From positions 1 to 7,548 of the forward strand of contig CAMLJW010000257.1 of the NCBI GenBank assembly GCA_946480485.1: a DNA stretch of 7,548 nt. The letters are read 5' to 3'. The notes under the pieces were generated by a model. That model saw only the letters and a program-made list of their open reading frames with translations. It had not been told where the DNA came from and did not search any database. This stretch comes from an uncultured Streptomyces sp. Lineage in GTDB: Bacteria; Actinomycetota; Actinomycetes; Streptomycetales; Streptomycetaceae. Both the position numbers and the translations under genes were made by a program. This document shows, one piece after another, positions 1 through 6,962 of the stretch (position 1 is the stretch's first letter; each line of letters opens with the position of its first letter).

Positions 1-2885
1 TCGACAACGACGAGCTGGCCAAGCTCATCCACATCAACGCCGACGGCGACATGCCGGGCATGAAGGCCGCCACGCTGTCGGGTCTCTACCGGGTCAGTGG
101 TGGCGGCGACGCCCTCGCGGCCCGTATCGAGGAGATCTGCGCCGAGGCCGACGCCGCCATGGAGAACGGCGCCCGCCTGATCGTCCTGTCCGACCGGCAC
201 TCCGATGCCGAGCACGCGCCGATCCCCTCACTGCTGCTCACCGCGGCCGTCCACCACCACCTCATCCGTACGAAGCAGCGCAACCAGGTGGGCCTGCTCG
301 TCGAGGCGGGCGATGTCCGTGAGGTCCACCATGTGGCCCTCCTCATCGGCTTCGGCGCCGCGGCCGTCAACCCCTATCTGGCGATGGAGTCCGTCGAGGA
401 CCTCGTCCGGGCTGGAACGTTCCTTCCCGGAATCGAGTCCGAGCAGGCCATCCGCAACCTGATCTACGCCCTCGGCAAGGGCGTCCTGAAGGTCATGTCC
501 AAGATGGGCATCTCGACCGTCGCCTCCTACCGAGGCGCCCAGGTCTTCGAGGCCGTCGGCCTGGACCATGCCTTCGTCGAGAAGTACTTCAAGGGCACCG
601 CCACCAAGATCGGCGGCGTCGGCATCGACGTCATCGCCAAGGAGGTCGCCGCCCGCCACGCCAAGGCGTACCCGGCCTCCGGCATCGCCCCGGCGCACCG
701 CGCGCTGGACATAGGCGGCGAGTACCAGTGGCGCCGCGAGGGCGAGCCCCATCTGTTCGACCCGGAGACGGTCTTCCGCCTCCAGCACTCCACGCGTACC
801 CGCCGCTACGACATCTTCAAGAAGTACACGGACCGCGTGAACGAGCAGTCCGAGCGGCTGATGACGCTGCGCGGCCTGTTCGGCTTCAAGTCCGGTTCCG
901 AGGGCCGTCAGTCGATCTCCATCGACGAGGTCGAGCCGGCCTCTGAAATCGTCAAGCGTTTCTCCACCGGCGCCATGTCCTACGGCTCCATCTCCAAGGA
1001 AGCCCACGAGACGCTCGCCATCGCCATGAACCAGCTGGGCGGCAAGTCCAACACCGGTGAGGGCGGCGAGGACGCGGACCGCCTGTACGACCCGGCGCGC
1101 CGTTCGTCGATCAAGCAGGTCGCCTCCGGCCGCTTCGGCGTGACGTCCGAGTACCTGGTCAACGCCGACGACATCCAGATCAAGATGGCCCAGGGCGCCA
1201 AGCCCGGCGAGGGTGGCCAGCTGCCCGGCCACAAGGTGTACCCCTGGGTCGCCAAGACCCGGCACAGCACCCCCGGTGTCGGCCTGATCTCCCCGCCGCC
1301 GCACCACGACATCTACTCCATCGAGGACCTGGCCCAGCTGATCCACGACCTGAAGAACGCGAACCCGCAGGCGCGGATTCACGTGAAGCTGGTCTCCGAG
1401 GTCGGCGTCGGCACGGTCGCCGCTGGTGTCTCCAAGGCCCACGCGGACGTCGTACTGATCTCCGGTCACGACGGTGGTACGGGCGCCTCCCCGCTTACGT
1501 CGCTCAAGCACGCCGGTGGTCCCTGGGAGCTGGGCCTTGCCGAGACCCAGCAGACGCTGCTGCTGAACGGCCTGCGGGACCGGATCGTGGTTCAGACGGA
1601 CGGCCAGCTGAAGACCGGCCGTGACGTCGTCATCGCCGCGCTGCTGGGCGCCGAGGAGTTCGGTTTCGCGACCGCGCCGCTCGTCGTCTCCGGCTGCGTC
1701 ATGATGCGCGTCTGCCACCTGGACACCTGCCCGGTCGGTATCGCCACGCAGAACCCGACCCTGCGCGAGCGGTTCTCCGGCAAGGCCGAGTACGTCGTGA
1801 ACTTCTTCGAGTTCATCGCCGAGGAGGTCCGCGAGCTGCTCGCCGAGCTGGGCTTTCGCTCCATCGAGGAGGCCGTCGGCCACGCCGAGACGCTCGACGT
1901 CACCCGTGCCGTCGACCACTGGAAGGCGCAGGGCCTGGAGCTGGAGCCGCTGTTCCACGTGCCGGAGCTGCCCGAGGGCGCGGTGCGCCACCAGCTGATC
2001 GAGCAGGACCACGGTCTGGCGAAGGCGCTCGACAACGAGCTGATCAAGCTCGCCGCCGACGCGCTCGCCGCGTCCAGCGCGACCGACGCCCAGCCGGTCC
2101 GCGCCCAGGTGGCGATCCGCAACATCAACCGCACCGTGGGCACCATGCTCGGCCACGAGGTGACGAAGAAGTTCGGTGGCGCGGGCCTGCCCGACGACAC
2201 CATCGACATCACCTTCACCGGCTCCGCGGGCCAGTCCTTCGGCGCCTTCCTGCCGCGCGGTGTCACGCTGCGCCTGGAGGGCGACGCCAACGACTACGTC
2301 GGCAAGGGCCTGTCCGGCGGCCGGGTGATCGTCCGTCCGGACCGGGGCGCCGACCACCTCGCCGAGTTCTCCACGATCGCGGGCAACACCATCGCGTACG
2401 GCGCGACCGGCGGCGAGCTGTTCCTGCGCGGCCGCACCGGCGAGCGCTTCTGCGTCCGCAACTCCGGCGCGACGGTCGTGTCCGAGGGCGTGGGCGACCA
2501 CGGCTGCGAGTACATGACCGGCGGCCACGCGGTGGTCCTCGGCGAGACGGGCCGCAACTTCGCGGCCGGCATGTCGGGCGGCGTCGCCTACGTGATCGAC
2601 CTGAACCGCGACAACGTGAACGCCGGCAACGTCGGCGCGATCGAGGCGCTCGACGACACCGACAAGCAGTGGCTGCACGAGGTGGTGCGTCGGCACGCGG
2701 AGGAGACCGGCTCGACGGTCGCCCACAACCTCCTTGCCGAGTGGTCCGTGTCCGTGGACCGCTTCAGCAAGATCATCCCCAGTACGTACAAGGCAGTGCT
2801 CGCCGCCAAGGACGCCGCCGAGCGAGCGGGACTCTCCGAGTCCGAGATCACCGAGAAGATGATGGAGGCGGCGACCCATGGCTGA
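1..2885 (+). CDS. gltB: Glutamate synthase (NADPH) large subunit, 5' end outside window
   Basis: This is the FMN and iron-sulphur subunit of glutamate synthase, which makes glutamate from 2-oxoglutarate and ammonia released from glutamine. The frame is open from base 3, upstream of the first in-window ATG at 51, so the ATG is internal. About 960 residues are visible out of roughly 1,500 usual for the family. The N-terminal glutaminase domain with its catalytic cysteine lies outside the window. Counting from base 3, the end of the central domain comes first, then the FMN-binding synthase domain at about residues 300-640 ([23 protein letters not shown]). It includes a C-x5-C-x4-C cluster (codons at 1695, 1713 and 1728), the known [3Fe-4S] ligand pattern. 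The glycine-rich GXGXG beta-helix domain follows at about 700-890. The stop at 2883-2885 lies inside gltD, which indicates an operon with translational coupling. Nothing looks broken. The identification is secure. Confidence 0.97.
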   Translation, partial: DNDELAKLIHINADGDMPGMKAATLSGLYRVSGGGDALAARIEEICAEADAAMENGARLIVLSDRHSDAEHAPIPSLLLTAAVHHHLIRTKQRNQVGLLVEAGDVREVHHVALLIGFGAAAVNPYLAMESVEDLVRAGTFLPGIESEQAIRNLIYALGKGVLKVMSKMGISTVASYRGAQVFEAVGLDHAFVEKYFKGTATKIGGVGIDVIAKEVAARHAKAYPASGIAPAHRALDIGGEYQWRREGEPHLFDPETVFRLQHSTRTRRYDIFKKYTDRVNEQSERLMTLRGLFGFKSGSEGRQSISIDEVEPASEIVKRFSTGAMSYGSISKEAHETLAIAMNQLGGKSNTGEGGEDADRLYDPARRSSIKQVASGRFGVTSEYLVNADDIQIKMAQGAKPGEGGQLPGHKVYPWVAKTRHSTPGVGLISPPPHHDIYSIEDLAQLIHDLKNANPQARIHVKLVSEVGVGTVAAGVSKAHADVVLISGHDGGTGASPLTSLKHAGGPWELGLAETQQTLLLNGLRDRIVVQTDGQLKTGRDVVIAALLGAEEFGFATAPLVVSGCVMMRVCHLDTCPVGIATQNPTLRERFSGKAEYVVNFFEFIAEEVRELLAELGFRSIEEAVGHAETLDVTRAVDHWKAQGLELEPLFHVPELPEGAVRHQLIEQDHGLAKALDNELIKLAADALAASSATDAQPVRAQVAIRNINRTVGTMLGHEVTKKFGGAGLPDDTIDITFTGSAGQSFGAFLPRGVTLRLEGDANDYVGKGLSGGRVIVRPDRGADHLAEFSTIAGNTIAYGATGGELFLRGRTGERFCVRNSGATVVSEGVGDHGCEYMTGGHAVVLGETGRNFAAGMSGGVAYVIDLNRDNVNAGNVGAIEALDDTDKQWLHEVVRRHAEETGSTVAHNLLAEWSVSVDRFSKIIPSTYKAVLAAKDAAERAGLSESEITEKMMEAATHG
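2864..2868 (+). promoter_or_regulatory. Ribosome binding site of gltD, inside gltB
   Basis: GGAGG lies 9 bases before the ATG at 2878 and within the last codons of gltB. It supports the 2878 start. Together with the 8-base gene overlap, it implies that ribosomes finishing gltB help start gltD. Confidence 0.75.
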
Positions 2886-4338
2886 CCCCAAGGGCTTTCT
2901 GAACCACGGCCGCGAGGTCGCCAGGACCCGTCCGGTCGGTGAGCGTGTCAAGGACTGGAACGAGGTCCACGTCCCGGGCTCGCTGCTGCCGATCATCTCC
3001 AAGCAGGCCTCGCGCTGCATGGACTGCGGCATCCCCTTCTGCCACAACGGCTGCCCGCTGGGGAACCTGATCCCCGAGTGGAACGACTACGCGTACCGCG
3101 AGGACTGGTCCGCCGCGTCGGAGCGGCTGCACGCGACGAACAACTTCCCGGAGTTCACCGGACGGCTGTGCCCGGCCCCCTGTGAGTCGGCGTGCGTGCT
3201 GGGCATCAACCAGCCCGCCGTGACCATCAAGAACGTCGAGGTCTCGATCATCGACAGGGCGTGGGACAGCGGCGACGTGGCACCTCAGGCCCCCGAGCGG
3301 CTGTCGGGCAAGACCGTCGCGGTCATCGGCTCGGGACCGGCGGGACTGGCGGCGGCTCAGCAGCTGACGCGGGCCGGCCACACGGTCGCGGTGTACGAGC
3401 GCGCTGACCGCATCGGCGGCCTCCTGCGCTACGGCATCCCCGAGTTCAAGATGGAGAAGCGGCACATCAACCGGCGTATCGAGCAGATGCGCGCGGAGGG
3501 CACCAAGTTCCGTACCGGTGTGGAGATCGGTCGCGACATCGACGCGGCGAAGCTGCGCAAGCGGTACGACGCCGTGGTCATCGCGGCGGGCGCGACCGTC
3601 TCCCGGGACCTGCCGGTGCCCGGCCGTGAGCTGAACGGCATCCACTTCGCGATGGAGTACCTGCCGCTGGCCAACAAGGTGCAGGAGGGCGACTACGTGG
3701 CGCCCCCCATCACCGCCGAGGGCAAGCACGTCGTGGTCATCGGCGGCGGTGACACGGGCGCGGACTGCGTGGGCACCGCCCACCGCCAGGGCGCTTCCTC
3801 GGTCACCCAGTTGGAGATCATGCCCCAGCCCGGCGAGAAGCGGAATCCGGGCCAGCCCTGGCCGACCTTCCCCATGCTCTACAAGGTCACCTCCGCGCAC
3901 GAGGAGGGCGGCGAGCGGGTCTACTCCGTCTCCACCACCCACTTCGACGGCGACGAGGACGGCAACGTGCAGTGGCTGCACCTTGTCGAGGTCGAGTTCG
4001 TGGACGGCAAGCTGACACAGAAGCCGGGTACGGAGCGTAAGATCCCCGCCCAGCTGGTCACGCTCGCGATGGGCTTCACGGGCACCGACCAGGAGAACGG
4101 CCTGGTCGCGCAGTTCGGCCTGGAACTCGACGAGCGCGGCAACATCGCCCGCGACGACGACTACGCCACCAACGTCCCCGGCGTGTACGTCGCCGGCGAC
4201 GCCGGCCGCGGCCAGTCCCTCATCGTCTGGGCCATCGCGGAGGGCCGCTCGGCCGCCCGCGGGGCCGACCGCTTCCTCACGGGTGCGAGCGACCTGCCGG
4301 CCCCGATCCGCCCGACAGACCGTTCGCTGACGGCCTGA
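2878..4338 (+). CDS. gltD: Glutamate synthase (NADPH) small subunit
   Basis: GltD takes electrons from NADPH through FAD and passes them via iron-sulphur centres to GltB. The 486-residue length is normal for the family. An N-terminal cysteine-rich domain carries C47, C50, C55 and C59, then C98, C102 and C106, the expected [4Fe-4S] ligand groups. The FAD-binding dinucleotide motif GSGPAG is at 151-156, followed by an acidic strand end and GGLLRYGIP. The second dinucleotide motif, GGGDTG at 289-294, is the NADPH site. Near the C-terminus, [13 protein letters not shown] (435-447) is the conserved FAD-contacting segment with D441. The start overlaps the gltB stop by 8 bases, and a good ribosome binding site precedes it. 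The gene is probably co-transcribed with gltB, and a strong stem-loop follows about 40 bases after the stop. Related beta-subunit-like oxidoreductases share this architecture, but the position directly after gltB settles the role. Confidence 0.97.
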   Translation: MADPKGFLNHGREVARTRPVGERVKDWNEVHVPGSLLPIISKQASRCMDCGIPFCHNGCPLGNLIPEWNDYAYREDWSAASERLHATNNFPEFTGRLCPAPCESACVLGINQPAVTIKNVEVSIIDRAWDSGDVAPQAPERLSGKTVAVIGSGPAGLAAAQQLTRAGHTVAVYERADRIGGLLRYGIPEFKMEKRHINRRIEQMRAEGTKFRTGVEIGRDIDAAKLRKRYDAVVIAAGATVSRDLPVPGRELNGIHFAMEYLPLANKVQEGDYVAPPITAEGKHVVVIGGGDTGADCVGTAHRQGASSVTQLEIMPQPGEKRNPGQPWPTFPMLYKVTSAHEEGGERVYSVSTTHFDGDEDGNVQWLHLVEVEFVDGKLTQKPGTERKIPAQLVTLAMGFTGTDQENGLVAQFGLELDERGNIARDDDYATNVPGVYVAGDAGRGQSLIVWAIAEGRSAARGADRFLTGASDLPAPIRPTDRSLTA

Positions 4339-4354
4339 CGGTTCACCAGACGTC

Positions 4355-4372
4355 CCGTACAAAGGCGTACGG
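4355..4372. repeat. Small hairpin after gltD
   Basis: CCGTAC and GTACGG form a perfect 6-bp inverted repeat around a 6-base loop, 16 bases after the gltD stop. It sits just before the larger stem-loop and may be part of the same transcript end. Alone it is short enough to be chance. Confidence 0.4.
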
Positions 4373-4380
4373 AACACGCG

Positions 4381-4419
4381 ACGCCCGCCCTTGTCCCCGA
4401 CCGGACGCAGGGCGGGCGT
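4381..4419. terminator. GC-rich stem-loop, probable terminator of the gltBD operon
   Basis: ACGCCCGCCCT at 4381-4391 is exactly complementary to AGGGCGGGCGT at 4409-4419. This gives an 11-bp stem of nine G-C and two A-T pairs with a 17-base loop. A few more pairs, including G-U, can extend it outward. The plus-strand sequence after the stem (TGTGGTGTCTCC) is only mildly T-rich, which is common for terminators in high-GC actinobacteria. Because it lies between convergent genes, it could also stop transcripts coming from the minus-strand gene that ends at 4637. The structure is seen directly. Its role as a terminator is inferred from position and shape. Confidence 0.7.
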
Positions 4420-4458
4420 TGTGGTGTCTCCTCGCCTCCTCCGTCCAGGCCGCCGTGA

Positions 4459-4640
4459 ACCCCGGATCGAGGCCTGGCAGTCGGAGCCGTCGACGTCTGG
4501 CGGTTCATCGGTTCCGGCGACGCGAGGAGCGAACGGTTCGATTTCCTCCGCAAGCTCAACGACCTCGCCGTACCCGTGAAGCGCCCCGGCGAGATCGTCT
4601 CCGTCATCGGCCAACACGCCCAGGATGGCAATGACCCTAC
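4459..4640 (+). pseudogene. Possible remnant of an unidentified coding sequence
   Basis: After an in-frame stop at 4456-4458, the plus strand reads protein-like text such as VDVWRFIGSGDARSERFDF and FLRKLNDLAVPVKRPGEIV. Third codon positions are nearly all G or C up to about 4620. Beyond that, codon use becomes ordinary (several codons ending in A or T) and the frame runs into the antisense of the neighbouring gene. There is no ATG or GTG before 4576 in this frame, and no ribosome binding site, so it does not look like an intact gene. I do not recognise the family. It may be the internal part of a decayed gene. In DNA this GC-rich it could also be an accidental open frame. Confidence 0.3.
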
Positions 4641-5533
4641 GTGTCGCACTCCAGGACTGAGCGGCACAGACCGCAGCGCGCCCGCACCCGGCCCCGCACC
4701 GGCACCCGGATCCGCTGCCGGCAGGTCGGGCAGGGGAACGACACGCGCAGCGGGCCGTGACCTTCGGGCGTGAAGTCGTACGGGACACCCGCCGGCCGGC
4801 CCGGGGCGTGGTGGTCCTGGGCGCGGCGGCGGTCCTTCGCGTAGCGGCGGCGGCCCGCCCAGCCGGCCGCCGTCAGCGGGGGCTGCTGCTCGTCGTGGCG
4901 AGCCTGCGCCATGCCCTTCGTGTACGCCGTGTACGCCTGCGGGCTGGTGAACCATGTCGCGGGGTCCTCGCCGAAGATCAGCGACCGCTTGGCCAGGACG
5001 TAGCCGAACTCCTCAGGAGTCAGATAGCCGAGCTTCTGCGAGGAGGCGGCGTCCTCGCGGAACGCGTCGAGCAGCAGCCATCCCGCGCCCAGATACGTCG
5101 TCGCGGTGTCCGTGAGGATCTCGTTGTCGCGCGTGCCCGGGAACGACAGGTCGAGACGGTGCAGATAGACGTGCATCACCTCGTGCGCCAGCGCGGCGCC
5201 GATGTCCCTGCGGTGGGTGCGGAAGCGGTCGTTCAGCTCGATGAAGTACTCGGGTCCCGCGGCGAGCTCGACGTTCGCCGCGTGCTCCATCTCGCGGAAA
5301 CTGACGATCACGCGGGCGTCCGGCAGCCGGAAGTGCTGGACCAGCTCGCGGGCAACGCGCTGCGCGCCCAGGTACAGATCGTCCACGTCGGCGAAGGCCA
5401 CGTCCACGGGGGCCACGCTGGTGTCGAAGGTGTGGATGGTGTCGTACGAGAGCCGTTTGTACAGCGCGGTGATCGCTGCCCGCACCGTGTCCAGGTGCGG
5501 GTAGCCGTGCTTGACCGGGCCGCCGTTCGCCAC
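4637..5533 (-). CDS. Probable zinc metallopeptidase-like protein with C-terminal zinc ribbon
   Basis: This is a 298-residue protein of no named family that I recognise. The central segment contains HEVMH at residues 117-121 (LAHEVMHVYLH), the HExxH signature of zinc metallopeptidases. It is followed by NEILTD at 137-142. NE-x-x-(S/T)-D is the arrangement that supplies the third zinc ligand in thermolysin-like gluzincins, so E138 is the likely third ligand. A basic, flexible stretch (about 225-250) precedes a C-terminal CPTC (268-271) and CGLC (287-290), a four-cysteine zinc ribbon. No signal peptide or membrane helix is visible, so it probably acts in the cytoplasm. The GTG start at 5533 is chosen because GGGAG sits 7 bases upstream. 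It converges on gltBD and diverges from the chorismate mutase gene. Peptidase activity is inferred and the substrate is unknown. The ribbon could bind nucleic acid or a partner protein. Confidence 0.85.
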   Translation of the reverse strand: MANGGPVKHGYPHLDTVRAAITALYKRLSYDTIHTFDTSVAPVDVAFADVDDLYLGAQRVARELVQHFRLPDARVIVSFREMEHAANVELAAGPEYFIELNDRFRTHRRDIGAALAHEVMHVYLHRLDLSFPGTRDNEILTDTATTYLGAGWLLLDAFREDAASSQKLGYLTPEEFGYVLAKRSLIFGEDPATWFTSPQAYTAYTKGMAQARHDEQQPPLTAAGWAGRRRYAKDRRRAQDHHAPGRPAGVPYDFTPEGHGPLRVSFPCPTCRQRIRVPVRGRVRARCGLCRSVLECDT

Positions 5534-5540
5534 GCCCGCA

Positions 5541-5545
5541 CTCCC
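5541..5545 (-). promoter_or_regulatory. Ribosome binding site of the metallopeptidase-like gene
   Basis: Read on the minus strand this is GGGAG, 7 bases before the GTG start codon at 5533-5531. It decides the GTG start; no ATG lies nearby in frame. Confidence 0.65.
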
Positions 5546-5567
5546 AAGAGGTTAAGAGCCCGATTCC

Positions 5568-5597
5568 ACTCTAAGCGGCGGCGGTCGGTGCCGTCGT
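5568..5597 (-). promoter_or_regulatory. Candidate vegetative-type promoter for the metallopeptidase-like gene
   Basis: On the minus strand, TAGAGT (5573 to 5568) fits the actinobacterial -10 pattern TAnnnT. ACGACG (5597 to 5592) lies 18 bases upstream and matches four of six positions of TTGACG. Transcription would then begin near 5561 and leave a leader of about 28 bases containing the ribosome binding site. This is a pattern match only. Confidence 0.4.
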
Positions 5598-5719
5598 GCT
5601 CGCGACCGCCAGGCCGCAGGGCCGCACGGTGCCCGGCGGCCGGAGCAGCCAGGTACCCGGCCCCGACGATCCACCCATGATCGAGCGGACCCACACCATA
5701 CGGCCCGACCGCACGCCCG

Positions 5720-5725
5720 TAGGGT
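5720..5725 (+). promoter_or_regulatory. Candidate -10 box of the chorismate mutase gene, consistent with leaderless start
   Basis: TAGGGT fits TAnnnT and ends 8 bases before the ATG at 5734. Transcription would therefore begin at or next to the start codon. No convincing -35 hexamer is visible 16-18 bases upstream. GGGTGGG over the same bases is at best a weak ribosome binding site. It could serve one role or the other. Confidence 0.4.
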
Positions 5726-5733
5726 GGGCGTCC

Positions 5734-6069
5734 ATGACCACCAGCAACACCGGTACCGGTGACGTCGACCCCACCGTGCGCGCCGAGCTAGCCCGGCTGC
5801 GCGACAGCATCGACAACATCGACGCAGCAGTCGTCCACATGCTCGCCGAACGCTTCAAGTGCACCCAGCGGGTCGGCCACCTCAAAGCCGCCTACCAGCT
5901 GCCGCCCGCCGACCCCACCCGCGAAGCCCGGCAGATCACCCGCCTGCGCCAGCTCGCCGAGGACGCCAAACTCGATCCCGCGTTCGCCGAGAAGCTCCTC
6001 AACTTCATCATCGCCGAGGTCATCCGCCACCACGAAAGCATCGCGGACAACGCGAACGCCACGCAGTGA
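5734..6069 (+). CDS. Chorismate mutase, AroQ class
   Basis: This enzyme converts chorismate to prephenate, the first step toward phenylalanine and tyrosine, in the cytoplasm. From the ATG at 5734 it has 111 residues, a single all-helical AroQ domain. Aligned without gaps to the E. coli chorismate mutase domain (offset 12, from memory), R23, R40, K51, D60, R63 and E64 fall on the active-site residues R11, R28, K39, D48, R51 and E52. The last position, Q88, is a histidine here (H100, in IIAEVIRHHE). The start at 5734 is preferred because homologues begin just before this domain. An in-frame ATG at 5677 would add 19 residues with no domain resemblance. It diverges from the metallopeptidase-like gene with a spacer of about 200 bases. 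No regulatory domain is attached, so any feedback control would need a partner. Acting on a related substrate, as PchB-type lyases do, is less likely. Confidence 0.9.
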   Translation: MTTSNTGTGDVDPTVRAELARLRDSIDNIDAAVVHMLAERFKCTQRVGHLKAAYQLPPADPTREARQITRLRQLAEDAKLDPAFAEKLLNFIIAEVIRHHESIADNANATQ

Positions 6070-6181
6070 CAGGAGGGGGCGGCACCACATACCGGCCCGT
6101 GCACGGCGTCCCTGCCCCGGTCCCTCGGTACGGCGAATCCGCCTGCCGCCCCACTTCTCGCACCGTTGTACGCACGCCCCC

Positions 6182-6197
6182 TCGGCGCCGGCGCCGA
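6182..6197. repeat. 16-bp perfect palindrome
   Basis: TCGGCGCCGGCGCCGA equals its own reverse complement. It can fold as a 6-bp stem with a CCGG loop, or be read as a two-fold symmetric protein site. It lies 112 bases after the chorismate mutase stop and about 100 bases before the response regulator start. It may therefore be a weak terminator or an operator. GC-rich DNA produces such palindromes more often than average. Confidence 0.5.
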
Positions 6198-6283
6198 AAT
6201 GAGGCATCCTTCGCTGAGCACTCGTCGTCAGTTCACCAGTACTCCCTGTCAGTCGGTTCGGGCACAAGCTGGTTGTCCAAGCG

Positions 6284-6288
6284 AGGGG
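6284..6288 (+). promoter_or_regulatory. Ribosome binding site of the response regulator gene
   Basis: AGGGG lies 10 bases before the ATG at 6299. A short GCGA / TCGC inverted repeat (6281-6284 and 6292-6295) would place most of it in a hairpin loop, though four pairs is very little. It supports the 6299 start. Confidence 0.5.
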
Positions 6289-6298
6289 ACTTCGCGCA

Positions 6299-6820
6299 AT
6301 GCCGTCGGAAGCAAAGATCCTTATCGTCGACGACCACGAGGACACGCTCTACGCACTGGAAAGCGCCCTGGCCCCGCTCGGCCACCGGCTGGCACGAGCC
6401 ACCACCGGCGACGACGCCCTCAAGGAGGTCCTGCGCGGCCACGTCGGGCTGCTCCTCCTCGACGTGCGCATGCCGGGCATCAGCGGCCTCGACGTCGTCC
6501 GCTACATGCGCTGCCTGAAGCAGACCCAGTACATCCCCGTCATCCTGGTCACCGGCTTCGGCCCGGACGCCCAACTCACGGCCACCGCCTTCCGGCTCGG
6601 CGTCGCCGACCTCGTCATGAAACCCATCGACCCCTGCGCCCTGCGCACCAAAGTGCGGTACCTGTACGACTACCACCAGCGGTTTCTGTGGCTGGATCGG
6701 GAAGTACGCGAACTACGCGCCCTGAAGTCATCCCCGCCTCCGCAACCCGACCCGCGCTTCGACCCCTGCCTGTCGCCCCAGCGGCCCACCGCCGTCCGGA
6801 AACGCGACCAGACCGCGTAG
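6299..6820 (+). CDS. Single-domain response regulator (receiver protein)
   Basis: This is a 173-residue protein that is almost all receiver domain. The acidic pair D11-D12 follows the first strand (ILIVDD). D55 in LLLLDVRMPG is the phosphate acceptor. T85 (VILVTG) and K108 (MKPID) complete the switch, so phosphorylation should be possible. After the domain come an acidic/basic helix (about 128-148, DYHQRFLWLDREVRELRALK) and a proline-rich tail. There is no helix-turn-helix, ANTAR or enzyme output domain, so it probably acts by binding a partner or relaying phosphate. No sensor kinase is in the window. The start at 6299 has an AGGGG site upstream. The last codons and the TAG stop lie inside a 25-bp tandem repeat array, so the tail length may vary between strains. 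The receiver call is secure. The signal and target are unknown. Confidence 0.93.
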   Translation: MPSEAKILIVDDHEDTLYALESALAPLGHRLARATTGDDALKEVLRGHVGLLLLDVRMPGISGLDVVRYMRCLKQTQYIPVILVTGFGPDAQLTATAFRLGVADLVMKPIDPCALRTKVRYLYDYHQRFLWLDREVRELRALKSSPPPQPDPRFDPCLSPQRPTAVRKRDQTA

Positions 6821-6905
6821 GGCCGCCCGGAACCAGACCGCGCAGGGCCGCCCGGAACCAGACCGCACGCCCGCCCGAAACCAGCACCGCGCAGGCCCGC
6901 CCGAA
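6807..6905 (+). repeat. Four imperfect tandem repeats of about 25 bp
   Basis: The copies are 6807-6831, 6832-6856, 6857-6879 and 6880-6905 (25, 25, 23 and 26 bases). Each begins ACCAG and ends in CGCCCGGA or CGCCCGAA. The first two differ at one position (GCGTAG against GCGCAG), and the last two have diverged further. GCCGTCCGGA at 6791-6800 resembles the end of a further copy. The array covers the final codons and stop of the response regulator gene and most of the spacer before pepN. No clear hairpin terminator is visible in it. Confidence 0.85.
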
Positions 6906-6962
6906 AGGCCGGAGATCAAGCCTCCCCTGTGCCGCGCCCAGCCCATCAGGCAGCATGTCCTC

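Noticed and set aside
228..3047. A 939-codon open frame antisense to gltB
   Set aside because: Long antisense frames are expected opposite genes with G or C at nearly every third position. The translation is low-complexity (rich in A, G, R, V, L and D) with no recognisable domain, while the plus strand is an unmistakable GltB.
2848..4788. A 646-codon open frame antisense to gltD and the following spacer
   Set aside because: Same composition effect. It covers a clear gltD and has no domain or ribosome binding site of its own.
4757..5680. A 307-codon plus-strand frame opposite the metallopeptidase-like gene
   Set aside because: The minus strand carries HEVMH, NEILTD and two CxxC pairs with a proper start site. 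The plus-strand translation is repetitive and lacks motifs.
5677..5733. Upstream ATG at 5677 as the chorismate mutase start
   Set aside because: It would add 19 residues with no similarity to the AroQ domain and has no ribosome binding site. The 5734 start gives the expected length.
5749..5760. 12-bp palindrome ACCGGTACCGGT in the chorismate mutase coding start
   Set aside because: It is explained by the Thr-Gly-Thr-Gly coding sequence with high-GC codons, and no other sign of a binding site is seen.
6807..6905. Repeat array read as a CRISPR array
   Set aside because: The copies are directly adjacent with no spacers, and there are no cas genes.
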